A DNA stretch of 64,000 bases from G942493375 sp942493375 (GTDB lineage Bacteria > Armatimonadota > UBA5829), in NCBI GenBank assembly GCA_942493375.1, contig OW818698.1, forward strand, positions 3,038,001 through 3,102,000, written 5' to 3'. Below, one piece after another: positions 28,293-36,171 of this stretch. The position numbers and the translations under genes were made by a program. The notes under the pieces were generated by a model. It saw only the letters and a list, made by a program, of their open reading frames with translations, searched no databases and was not told where the DNA came from. How positions within the stretch are numbered: the first letter of the stretch is position 1; each line of letters starts with the position of its first letter.

Positions 28293-28374
28293 CGAAAATA
28301 GAATATTTTCGTCCCTTCGTAGCGAGTCCGGCAGGTTTTCACTGCAGGCGAAAATCGAGAGGACTCATGCTACG
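28293..28374 (+). other. Two adjacent hairpins in the 28247-28482 gap
   Basis: CGAAAAT/ATTTTCG (28293-28311) is followed by a longer imperfect stem (GTAGCGAGTCC at about 28319-28329 with GGACTCATGCTAC at 28361-28373). There is no T-run. It may be a transcript-processing or leader structure ahead of the Gfo/Idh gene, or a repeat; I recognise no known RNA family. Confidence 0.35.
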
Positions 28375-28482
28375 ATTCCTGGGAAACCACTTAGTTTAGA
28401 CGACATTTTTAGCCGCTATAGCTAGTACAGGTTTCTAGTCGAAATAAGTTGGCACCCCAACTTGGGGGCAGGGGAGGACAAA

Positions 28483-29487
28483 ATGGACACTCTGAAAGTA
28501 GGTATGATTGGATGTGGCGGATTCACACGTTTTATGCATATCCCAAACATTCAGAAGAACTCCAAATTTAGTATCCAGGCAACAATGGATATCGTTGAAG
28601 AAACAGCCAAAGCAGCGGCGGAAGAGGCATGTGCGGAGTATTGGACTACGGGTTTGGACCAGCTTCTCGCTGATCCGAAGATAGACCTGGTCTTTGTTGA
28701 CACCCGGCACGACTCCCATGCAGCCATATCTATAAAAGCTGCAGAAGCAGGAAAACACATTCTCTGCGAGAAGCCAATGGGTATGAGTAGAGATGAATGC
28801 AAAGCCGTCGCTGCTGCAGTCAAGAAGGCTGGAGTCAAATACACTGTAGGCTACAACAGAGGCATGGCGCCATTCATAACCAGCGCCCGGGAACTCCTTG
28901 ATACCATAGACGGTAAGAAACTCATCTACCACAGGATACAGGCGCCGTTTCCTGAGTCCCACTGGACCCACGACCCGGCTGTCGGTGGGGGCAGGTTTGT
29001 AGGAGAAGGCTGCCACATCTTTGACCTTATATGTGAACTGGTCGAAGCTCCACCGGTCTCGGTCTATGCATCGGGTGGGACATTCCTTGATCCAAACATT
29101 GTAAAAATCCCTGATAGCGGAATTATTACAATCACTTTTGCAGACGGATCAGTAGGTACAACACTAATAGCCAGCGCAGGTTGTCCCCATTTCCCCAAAG
29201 AAGCTACCGAGATCTATTGCGCAGGTAAAGCTATATTCATCTCAGACTTCAAAGAGATGCAATACCACGGATTCGAAGGTCACGATAAGATCCGGATCGA
29301 ATTCGATGCCACCGACAAAGGGCACGCCATCGAAATAGATCAGCTGGCAGACGCGATCATCAATGACACTCCCAGCCCAAATGGCTTAGTAAAAGCCTCC
29401 AGAGCAGCCGTCATAAGCTACATGGTCAACGAGTCCATAGCATCCGGCAAACCAATAGCAATCTCGGAGAACGACTACATGTTTTAG
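28483..29487 (+). CDS. Gfo/Idh/MocA-family NAD(P)-dependent oxidoreductase
   Basis: This 334-residue enzyme has an N-terminal Rossmann fold (VGMIGCGGFTRFMHIPN, pattern GxGxxx) and the EKP motif of the family (HILCEKPMG near residue 97), whose Lys contacts cofactor and substrate. Further on, GGGRFVGEGCHIFDL carries the usual His of the substrate pocket. GGGGAGGA precedes ATG 28483, which is preferred to the frame opening at 28462. Members oxidise or reduce hydroxyl groups on sugars and inositols. After the importer and glycosidase it probably continues the breakdown of the imported sugar. Confidence 0.88.
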   Translation: MDTLKVGMIGCGGFTRFMHIPNIQKNSKFSIQATMDIVEETAKAAAEEACAEYWTTGLDQLLADPKIDLVFVDTRHDSHAAISIKAAEAGKHILCEKPMGMSRDECKAVAAAVKKAGVKYTVGYNRGMAPFITSARELLDTIDGKKLIYHRIQAPFPESHWTHDPAVGGGRFVGEGCHIFDLICELVEAPPVSVYASGGTFLDPNIVKIPDSGIITITFADGSVGTTLIASAGCPHFPKEATEIYCAGKAIFISDFKEMQYHGFEGHDKIRIEFDATDKGHAIEIDQLADAIINDTPSPNGLVKASRAAVISYMVNESIASGKPIAISENDYMF

Positions 29488-29489
29488 AC

Positions 29490-29614
29490 TTCAGGCTTCA
29501 GGCTTCAGGCTTTAGGCTTTAGGCTTTAGGCTTTAGGCTTTAGGCTTTAGGCTTTAGGCTTTAGGCTTTAGGCTTTAGGCTTTAGGCTTTAGGCTTTAGG
29601 CTTTAGGCTTTAGG
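29490..29614. repeat. Telomere-like 7-bp tandem repeat (TTTAGGC)n
   Basis: Three TTCAGGC units are followed by 14 TTTAGGC units and a partial TTTAGG, 125 bases in all, with no interruption. It starts two bases after the Gfo/Idh stop and ends eight bases before a bidirectional hairpin. A single C-to-T difference separates the two unit types, pointing to slippage or unit conversion. There are no spacers, so it is not CRISPR. Confidence 0.95.
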
Positions 29615-29622
29615 AAAATAAT

Positions 29623-29660
29623 ACATCACCCGGGTTAAGATTATCCGGGTGATGTGTTTT
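29623..29660. terminator. Bidirectional terminator between convergent genes
   Basis: An 11-bp perfect stem (ACATCACCCGG, 29623-29633, with CCGGGTGATGT, 29645-29655) has TTTT on the plus side and ATTATTTT on the minus side. The stop of the minus-strand Rid-family gene lies inside the loop. Confidence 0.82.
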
Positions 29661-30705
29661 GTGAACACGCATCCAGCTCTATCTCAAACAGCAGATTATC
29701 GCGGCATATATCGGCGGTTGTGCAAGCCACGGGTAGTCCGGCTATAATTGCAGATTGAAGATATTCTGTAAACCTTGGCATATCAGAAAAATGCTTGAAA
29801 TATGCCGTAGCTCTGGTAACACTGTTCCAGTTCATCGACCTGGAGTTTAAAATAGCTCCCACAACATCCATTGTAAGTGATATCTGCCCGTTTATATCAC
29901 CAACATGAGCAGTTTCTCCGCACGGCTTTATACTTGCTGTACCGGAGATCATTAGCAATCTTCCAGCTGGCGAACCAATCTCCACAGCGCGGCTGAATGA
30001 ACTGCCATATTCAAGCGCTGGACATTGAAGAGGAGATGGTATAGGTCTTATAGTAATTGAAGCATCTTTTGGCTTGACTGCATACGCTCCGGCAACAAGT
30101 GCCAACCCACCAGCATTTCCTATACCAATACCCGTACTGGCCGGGACGACACCATCATATATTTTATGCCTGTTAAACAGACCGTTACGGACACTGTTGA
30201 AGTCACCATACCAGTCTAATATTTCGTCAGCATATAGCCATGTACGAACCAGGTCATTAAGCCGCATATCAGCCAGTTGGAGGCCTTTTTCAAGAGTATC
30301 CCAAGTCTCAACCGCCTGATCGATTCGTGATTGCCTTGAGTCTCGTGCACCGACATTCCGGAGAAGACAGTATTTAGCATGGTCGTCCTCAAAGACATAT
30401 CCTACTATACGACCATTTATGATAATGGGAGTGGGAGACTCACAGGTTGTAACGTAAAACTGAGTATATAGGCAGGAACTCGCACACCGGGCATCCTGCA
30501 TCCACATAACTGGCCAGTTTAGTCCATCTACTGTGTTCGGAGCACAATCTGAGGAGAACACGTCCTGTGCGATGATATGAATTCCATAGTCTTCTGCAAA
30601 AGAAATTGTGTCTTGTATTGCCTTGTTCAGATTATTTGCATTAATTGATCCAATGGAAATGCAAGGTAATATCGAAAATGGTTTGTGCATATTAAGTAAT
30701 GGCAT
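29641..30705 (-). CDS. Rid/YjgF-superfamily protein (chorismatase-like length)
   Basis: This 354-residue protein has the C-terminal trimeric Rid (YjgF/YER057c) fold preceded by a longer N-terminal domain, a size shared with the FkbO/Hyg5 chorismatase branch. VRTWLYADEILDWYGDFNSVRN near residues 155-176 and PASTGIGIGNAGGLALVAGA mark the double Rid-type repeat. Rid proteins hydrolyse reactive enamines; chorismatases cleave chorismate, but I cannot confirm their active-site residues. GGGGGAT precedes the ATG. It converges with the Gfo/Idh gene and has no operon partner close by. Confidence 0.72.
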   Translation of the reverse strand: MPLLNMHKPFSILPCISIGSINANNLNKAIQDTISFAEDYGIHIIAQDVFSSDCAPNTVDGLNWPVMWMQDARCASSCLYTQFYVTTCESPTPIIINGRIVGYVFEDDHAKYCLLRNVGARDSRQSRIDQAVETWDTLEKGLQLADMRLNDLVRTWLYADEILDWYGDFNSVRNGLFNRHKIYDGVVPASTGIGIGNAGGLALVAGAYAVKPKDASITIRPIPSPLQCPALEYGSSFSRAVEIGSPAGRLLMISGTASIKPCGETAHVGDINGQISLTMDVVGAILNSRSMNWNSVTRATAYFKHFSDMPRFTEYLQSAIIAGLPVACTTADICRDNLLFEIELDACSQNTSPG

Positions 30706-30927
30706 CCCATCCCCCGTGACCCACTAGTATGTATAATCAGACGGTAAAGTTTGGGATGGGTTTCATTGTTTACACACAATGGATGCAGATATTATAGGTC
30801 TAGTGTGTGATTTGATGGTCACAAACACCCACTCCGTTTATGACCGATGCCTGGATGGCTTTCTACCCAACGAAGAAATCTGCTAACACGAAACAATTTT
30901 TACTGTGTAGAATTATGAAAAAATGGA

Positions 30928-31530
30928 TCAAGTAATTATTTTCGGCAGCATACTTAATGGATGAAGTCCTTCAGCGACAGGATCAATAGGCAGCACACCC
31001 AGGGTGATTCCGCCTATCTTTGTTTCCACATTGTATTCACCAACTGTATGATCAAGCAGTAAAAAAGCTGCCTCGCCGACGACATCACGGCTGACTCCAT
31101 CAGGTATTCTTGTGAATATATTAAGGTCGATTTTGTCATCCGATTTGTTATATGAGAACCATATATCATTAGCACTGAATTCTGCATCACCGAGTATCAA
31201 TCTCAAATCACTGATATCTTTTACAGGAGGACGAAAGGCCATGATTCTCCAACCAGGCATATCGGGGGCATCATTCACTAATTCCTGCACATTGGGAAAT
31301 AGCTTACGAATCCCGGCGGCGCTGATAATAAACTCTCTCCTGCCGTTATCCTCCGGACCAAAGAGGAATACAAGACCTTTACACACTTTTCTCAACTGCT
31401 TAGAGAGTTCATCTGCTATTGGTTCCTGGCAAGTTTTAACTTCGGCAAGACGATTAGAATTTGTCTCAAACCATTGCCAGAAACGCTGGTTTGCATTACC
31501 GTTACCAAACAGGCCATTAAATGATACCAT
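30928..31530 (-). CDS. Hypothetical soluble protein
   Basis: This 200-residue protein has no signal peptide or membrane helix. It is a mixed alpha/beta chain with FWQWFETNSNRL near the N-terminus and PGWRIMAFRPP near residue 92. GAGGTG precedes the ATG at 31530. It resembles uncharacterised proteins with an early FWxWF helix, but I can give no function. The neighbours are the glycyl-radical enzyme upstream (180 bases) and the Rid-family protein downstream (222 bases). Confidence 0.7.
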   Translation of the reverse strand: MVSFNGLFGNGNANQRFWQWFETNSNRLAEVKTCQEPIADELSKQLRKVCKGLVFLFGPEDNGRREFIISAAGIRKLFPNVQELVNDAPDMPGWRIMAFRPPVKDISDLRLILGDAEFSANDIWFSYNKSDDKIDLNIFTRIPDGVSRDVVGEAAFLLLDHTVGEYNVETKIGGITLGVLPIDPVAEGLHPLSMLPKIIT

Positions 31531-31659
31531 ATTGACACCTCATACACTCTTATACTGCCTAACAGCACCGTTCAATTGCCATTTTATCATGTATTTCTTG
31601 TTTTAGGCCATACTTGAGATATAATTTATAACCATTGAGGATTACGGAGAAGAGATAGC

Positions 31660-31695
31660 TTGCTCTCCCTGATTAAAAATAACCAGGGAGAGCAA
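31660..31695 (-). terminator. Hairpin downstream of the glycyl-radical enzyme
   Basis: A 12-bp perfect stem (31660-31671 with 31684-31695) and a 12-base AT loop lie 15 bases after the stop of the minus-strand gene. The T stretch beyond it is poor, so it may act with Rho or as a 3' stabiliser. Confidence 0.55.
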
Positions 31696-31710
31696 ATGCA
31701 AATTATGAAC

Positions 31711-33864
31711 CTACTGCATGTGCTCAGTACGGGCAATAACTTCAGCCTGCATCACAGGGTTCAGGTGGGTGAAATAGTCCGAGTAACCAGCTACTCGCAC
31801 TATCAGATCAGGATAGTTCTCCGGATGCAGTTGAGCGTCTCGCAGGGTTGCTGCTCCTACTACATTTACCTGGATCTCAAACCCACCGCGTCTTAAGTAA
31901 GTTTCGATTAAGCTCAGGAGAACTCTGCGGCCGGATTCCGTAGATATGGCACTTTCAGAGAACTTGATATTCTGAACCAAACCTCCGAGCACTTTCTTGT
32001 GACTCCATTTTGTTGTAGACAAAATAGAAGCGGTCGGCCCGCAGGTCTCCCGTCCCTGTGCAGCACCAGCGCCATCTGCAAATGCAGTAAATGCCTTGCG
32101 TCCGTCGGGAGTAGCGCCTGTAACTTCTCCGAAGTATGAATGTATTATCCAGCAGAAGAATCCGGGCACACCGCGGTGCAAACCAACTATGTGGGATTCT
32201 GTTGTTTCCTGCAGGAAATGTGCGCACTCAACCGCAAGTGAATCCGCTTCGTCGTTATCCGTGCCATAACTCGGTATGTTGTTTATAATACGCTCGCGGA
32301 GTTCTTCCTGCCCTTCAAAATCAGACTTCAGGATATTGTTAAACTCGGTAAGTGAAATTTCTTTGGAACCATACACCAGGTTCTTGATAGCAATCAGACC
32401 GTCTACAAGGTTCGCCAGACCAACATGTGCATTTTCAACCCAGTTATATCTAGCGCCGCCGCGGTCAAAATCAAGACCTTTTTCAAGACAATCATTTATG
32501 AAGCAGCTGGCAAGAGGCTGGAGTCCGACTTTCTCCCGATTCTTCCAGGCATTATTCATTACTTCAGCATCTATGGCTAGCTGAGCAGCAAGGTGTTTTT
32601 TGACTTGACTAAAGAACGAAACAAAGTCTGCTGGTTCTGGTGCAGCACCCTCCGCAATCTCATCCATCGCATCCAGCAAGCATTTTGGCAGATTCACATA
32701 GGGGCAAGTAACCCACATGTTTGATGCGCCTACCACTTTTATCTCAACACAGGTAGAGTTCATATAGTTGTAGGAATCTTCAATAGAGACGCCATGCTCG
32801 CGCAGTCCGGAAGCAATCAGCTCATCATTGAAGAACGCCGGGTCCCCAATTCCGGTTGAAAGCATCCTGCATGCAAAATCGCTCAGTTCAGCTGGTGTGT
32901 TTTCGTGCCATGCTATCCCCAGAGTTGGATAAACAAGTTTGGTCGCCAGACGTGCCTGTAACGCCAGATAAGTCAGGTCGTTGGTCACATCGTTGCCTTC
33001 GCCATCACGCCCACCAACTATCACCGCAACTGCAGAGCCTGGACCCATAAAATTGTTGTATTGGATATACAAACAAGAAATCAGTTCTAGCGCATCCTCA
33101 CGAGTGATAAGTCCAGCTGCAAGATCAGCCTCATAGAATCGCCGGAGGGTCTGGTCCATTCGACCAGCACAAGTCAAACCGTGGTCTTCCCCAAACCATA
33201 AAGCAACAGTCACCAGGAACAAGAGCTGCATAGCTTCGTGAAAAGTAGATGGAGGCTCAGACGCGACCTTTCTGCATATCCGCGCAAGTTCAGACCATTC
33301 AGTTCCAGTAGCACGAGACTCACATTCGTCAGCGACTCTGAGCACGTAGGCTGATGTAGCTTCCATGGATATTTCACAAGCAGTATAAAATGTCTTCTGC
33401 TCATCATCTTTAGAACTGGCTTTTCTGGTCCGGATTTCATCCAATATTCCGCCCAGTCCCAGCGCAAACAGCTTCTCATAATCCGGATGAAAATGCCCTG
33501 TATCCCCACCGGGATGCGGGGGCATGGTCTCAATTACGTCCTTAAGTCTCTCGATCTCACTGGATTCCTCAACATTTGGATTGCGGAGTTGAGGTCGACC
33601 GACAAGACGTTCGCCATCCAGCAACTCAAGAGGCATCTGCGCAAGCCGATTGGCAAGCTTCCGGGCACGCCACAGCTGCCAGTCCTCATCAGGTGTATGC
33701 TCCATCCAGGACTTTGCATCTATGATTTGGAAGTTAGGTATGTATGCCCATTCCTTCTGATGCAAAACTACATCCCTGAGTGCAGCAATCTGCGGACGCA
33801 GTTGAGGCTTGAGTGAAAAGCCGTTTACACTGGATTCCATTTTATCTGATATGGTGATCGACAT
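31711..33864 (-). CDS. Glycyl-radical enzyme of the pyruvate formate-lyase family
   Basis: This 717-residue protein is a glycyl-radical enzyme. The radical site is RVAGYSDYF (Gly693), 24 residues from the C-terminus, and the thiyl Cys372 stands in STCVEI with Glu374, the Cys-x-Glu of the dehydratase/lyase branch rather than the paired Cys of true pyruvate formate-lyase. It is shorter than most members (about 760-850). Such enzymes (diol dehydratases, choline lyase, hydroxyproline dehydratase and others) are inactivated by oxygen and need a radical-SAM activase, usually encoded next door; none is present within 30 kb on either side. The substrate is unknown; Thr before the active Cys instead of the common Gly argues against several known subgroups. 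Confidence 0.92.
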   Translation of the reverse strand: MSITISDKMESSVNGFSLKPQLRPQIAALRDVVLHQKEWAYIPNFQIIDAKSWMEHTPDEDWQLWRARKLANRLAQMPLELLDGERLVGRPQLRNPNVEESSEIERLKDVIETMPPHPGGDTGHFHPDYEKLFALGLGGILDEIRTRKASSKDDEQKTFYTACEISMEATSAYVLRVADECESRATGTEWSELARICRKVASEPPSTFHEAMQLLFLVTVALWFGEDHGLTCAGRMDQTLRRFYEADLAAGLITREDALELISCLYIQYNNFMGPGSAVAVIVGGRDGEGNDVTNDLTYLALQARLATKLVYPTLGIAWHENTPAELSDFACRMLSTGIGDPAFFNDELIASGLREHGVSIEDSYNYMNSTCVEIKVVGASNMWVTCPYVNLPKCLLDAMDEIAEGAAPEPADFVSFFSQVKKHLAAQLAIDAEVMNNAWKNREKVGLQPLASCFINDCLEKGLDFDRGGARYNWVENAHVGLANLVDGLIAIKNLVYGSKEISLTEFNNILKSDFEGQEELRERIINNIPSYGTDNDEADSLAVECAHFLQETTESHIVGLHRGVPGFFCWIIHSYFGEVTGATPDGRKAFTAFADGAGAAQGRETCGPTASILSTTKWSHKKVLGGLVQNIKFSESAISTESGRRVLLSLIETYLRRGGFEIQVNVVGAATLRDAQLHPENYPDLIVRVAGYSDYFTHLNPVMQAEVIARTEHMQ

Positions 33865-33953
33865 ATTATAACCCCTGCCTTGTTGGTTAAGTGCGGTGGT
33901 AACCTATCTACTATTACAATCCTACGCGTTAATTGATCGATTATCCTCCGTGT

Positions 33954-33982
33954 TTGACTGCTTGATTATACTCTGGTATATT
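33954..33982 (+). promoter_or_regulatory. Promoter candidate for the PAAR protein
   Basis: TTGACT (33954-33959), 17 bases, TATATT (33977-33982), about 75 bases before the chosen start. Confidence 0.6.
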
Positions 33983-34057
33983 TCATTATCCTATTCTCAA
34001 ATGAGGATTAAACTCTCGTATCCCCAAATATGTAGACCTTTGGAGGAAAATCCTGTG

Positions 34058-35080
34058 ATGACTATTCGTACATCGGTGCTTTTAATTGTTCTGCTTCTGA
34101 TCGTCTGTTTGTGCCCGTATGCCATTGCGCAAGATCAGGATAGTGTCAAAATCGAACTGACTTATCCTAATGGGAAAAGTCCGAAAGTATTTACTGTGGG
34201 CTGGACATTTGGCGCAAAGGCTACGTTGAATCCTGGGACAAAAGGCGCAAAAGATTTATCCAAACAGGTAAAGTGGTCAGGGTCAGGAATCTTCAGCCCA
34301 ACTACGGGTGCAGTAAGTCATCCGGCATTTTCCCAGGTAGGAAACAACACAATTGAATTGACAGTTGTTGTTAACAAGAAGAAATATTCAGAAAAGTTTG
34401 CGGTTTCTTCGGTAAAACCAAATCATGCTGTCGTAGGTGACAATGCAGCTGTTATAGGTGATACACATGGTTGTCCTGCTTGTCCCCATCCGGTGTGTTT
34501 TGGTCCAATTTTGACTGGTAATTCCAAAGTGAAAATTCATGGCAAAGCTGTCGCTTGTGTTGGTGACACAGGAAGACACACTGCTTGCTGTGGACCTAAC
34601 ACTTTCAAAATTATCTCAGGTGATCCAGATGTAAAAGTTGATGGCAGGCCTGTCGCACGTCTAGGAGACAAAACCCAGCATTGTGGTGGAATGGGCAAAA
34701 TTGCTACTCCTAATTGGAGCTTTAGTAAAGTTTATGTCGGTAAGTTCTCCGGAGGAGCATCTGGTAAAGCTTCCTTTAGTCTACCAGCTGGGGAGATCGT
34801 GGGAACGTTTCGTGGTGGACACCTGACCGAGGGCGGCGGAACTGTCACAGTGGATTTGGAAGGTACTTACAATCCAAGAAATGGAATAGTTAAGGGGACT
34901 ATGAAAGGGAAGGCAACATATAAAGCATTCGAGAATTCAACTTCTACAGCTCCGGTCAAGGGAACTTTTAAAGGACTCGTAAAGGGAAACACATTTAAAG
35001 GAACCTGGGTAGCGACTGCCAGTGGAATAATTGATAAAAGAGTCAGCGGCGCATTCAGCACAATCAGAAAAGGAAAGTAG
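34058..35080 (+). CDS. Exported PAAR-domain protein
   Basis: This protein of about 340 residues has a clear signal peptide (MTIRTSVLLIVLLLIVCLCPYAIAQ), an N-terminal beta domain (about 28-118), a PAAR-type domain (about 120-212) and a C-terminal beta-repeat region rich in Gly, Thr and Lys (about 225-335). The PAAR part has the repeated pattern VVGDNAAVIGDTHGCPACPH, KIHGKAVACVGDTGRH and KVDGRPVARLGDKTQH, with paired Cys/His that could bind metal at the tip. GGAGG lies 11 bases ahead of ATG 34058; GTG 34055 is equally plausible. PAAR tips normally cap type VI spikes and are not Sec-exported, and no spike, sheath or effector gene is near. A cell-surface or metal-binding role is possible. Confidence 0.82.
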   Translation: MTIRTSVLLIVLLLIVCLCPYAIAQDQDSVKIELTYPNGKSPKVFTVGWTFGAKATLNPGTKGAKDLSKQVKWSGSGIFSPTTGAVSHPAFSQVGNNTIELTVVVNKKKYSEKFAVSSVKPNHAVVGDNAAVIGDTHGCPACPHPVCFGPILTGNSKVKIHGKAVACVGDTGRHTACCGPNTFKIISGDPDVKVDGRPVARLGDKTQHCGGMGKIATPNWSFSKVYVGKFSGGASGKASFSLPAGEIVGTFRGGHLTEGGGTVTVDLEGTYNPRNGIVKGTMKGKATYKAFENSTSTAPVKGTFKGLVKGNTFKGTWVATASGIIDKRVSGAFSTIRKGK

Positions 35081-35106
35081 ATATCAAAAGGATATATTAG
35101 AACCAC

Positions 35107-35142
35107 TAAGGAGGTTGCTAAATATATTATGTGACCTCCTTA
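35107..35142. terminator. Hairpin between convergent genes
   Basis: TAAGGAGGT (35107-35115) pairs perfectly with ACCTCCTTA (35134-35142), which includes the stop of the minus-strand dehydrogenase. Flanking T content is modest. Confidence 0.5.
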
Positions 35143-36087
35143 ATTGACCACATTTTGCGGATTGCCTGCAATATAGGCTTTAATATTATCCACAACTGAA
35201 TTCATCAGCCTCTGACGTGCGGATTTTGTTGCCCAGGCTATATGCGGGGTGATTATGCAGTTCTGGGCAGTCAATAGGGGATTATCAGGCTTTGGGGGTT
35301 CTGCGGAAAGCACATCAACACCTGCACCTGCTATTCGGTCCTCATTCAGTGCATCTGCAAGGTCCTGTTCATTTACCAGCGGTCCACGGCTGGTATTGAT
35401 CAGAAATGCTGTTCTTTTCATCAATGAAATATTTGTGGTGTTGATTATCCCTTGAGTCTCGGGAGTCAGAGGACAGTGCAGGGAGATAACATCGCTATGC
35501 TTAAATATATCTTCCAGCAGAGCAAACTCTATAAATTTACTCTCAAGAGGTATTGCATCATAACCCAGCACTTTCATTCCGAATGCACTTGCCAGGCGGG
35601 CTGTTGCTTGTCCGATACGACCGCATCCTATTATCCCCATCGTAAGACCTGCAAGTTCTACTAATGGATAATCCCAGTAGCAAAAATTGCTGCTGCTTGA
35701 CCAGCGTCCCTCATGAACTGTTTGCGAATGGTGCCCCACCCTCTGAGTAAGTTCTAAAAGCAATGCAAAGACCATTTGTGCAACAGAGTCAGTCCCATAA
35801 GTCGGAACATTGGTAACTACTATACCCTTTTGTCTTGCAGCTTCAAGGTCGATATTGTTGTATCCTGTTGCTGTGACTCCAATATATCTCAGTTTTGGCA
35901 GAGCATCAATGGTAGAACGGTCAAAGACAACTTTGTTAGTGATAGCTATCTCAGCATCGCCACATCTCTCTAGCGCTTCTGAATGTGAGCTTTGTGGATA
36001 GACTTCATAATCTCCGAGTTCTCCTAAAGCATCCCAACTCAGATCGCCCGGGTTCAATGCGGCTCCATCAGTGACAATTATCTTCAA
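35140..36087 (-). CDS. NAD-dependent D-2-hydroxyacid dehydrogenase
   Basis: This 315-residue enzyme of the glycerate/phosphoglycerate dehydrogenase family has the Rossmann motif GIIGCGRIGQATA near residue 147 and the three catalytic residues: Arg in NTSRGPLV, Glu in LSAEPP and His in TPHIAWAT. The family reduces 2-oxoacids (hydroxypyruvate, glyoxylate and similar) with NAD(P)H. The start is TTG at 36087, supported by AAAGGAG eight bases before it. Length and motif spacing are closest to hydroxypyruvate reductase (HprA-like), but the substrate cannot be fixed. Confidence 0.9.
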   Translation of the reverse strand: MKIIVTDGAALNPGDLSWDALGELGDYEVYPQSSHSEALERCGDAEIAITNKVVFDRSTIDALPKLRYIGVTATGYNNIDLEAARQKGIVVTNVPTYGTDSVAQMVFALLLELTQRVGHHSQTVHEGRWSSSSNFCYWDYPLVELAGLTMGIIGCGRIGQATARLASAFGMKVLGYDAIPLESKFIEFALLEDIFKHSDVISLHCPLTPETQGIINTTNISLMKRTAFLINTSRGPLVNEQDLADALNEDRIAGAGVDVLSAEPPKPDNPLLTAQNCIITPHIAWATKSARQRLMNSVVDNIKAYIAGNPQNVVN

Positions 36088-36131
36088 GGAATGTGCTCCT
36101 TTGGGTATTAGTGGGGGAATTAGAAGATTAT

Positions 36132-36155
36132 ACCCGGCTCGTAGATGAACCGGGT
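36132..36155 (-). terminator. Small hairpin after the HerA-type ATPase gene
   Basis: ACCCGG (36132-36137) and CCGGGT (36150-36155) form a 6-bp stem 17 bases after the stop, followed on the minus strand by AT-rich sequence. The right arm and flank (CCGGGTGATGT) match the hairpin at 29623-29655. Confidence 0.4.
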
Positions 36156-36171
36156 GATGTATACTCTAGTC

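Noticed and set aside
28435..29016. Antisense gene opposite the Gfo/Idh oxidoreductase
   Set aside because: The sense strand has full family motifs; the antisense frame is Cys/Phe/Ser-rich without any motif or start signal.
29490..29614. CRISPR array
   Set aside because: The units are 7 bases with no spacers and no Cas genes lie nearby; it is a simple tandem repeat.
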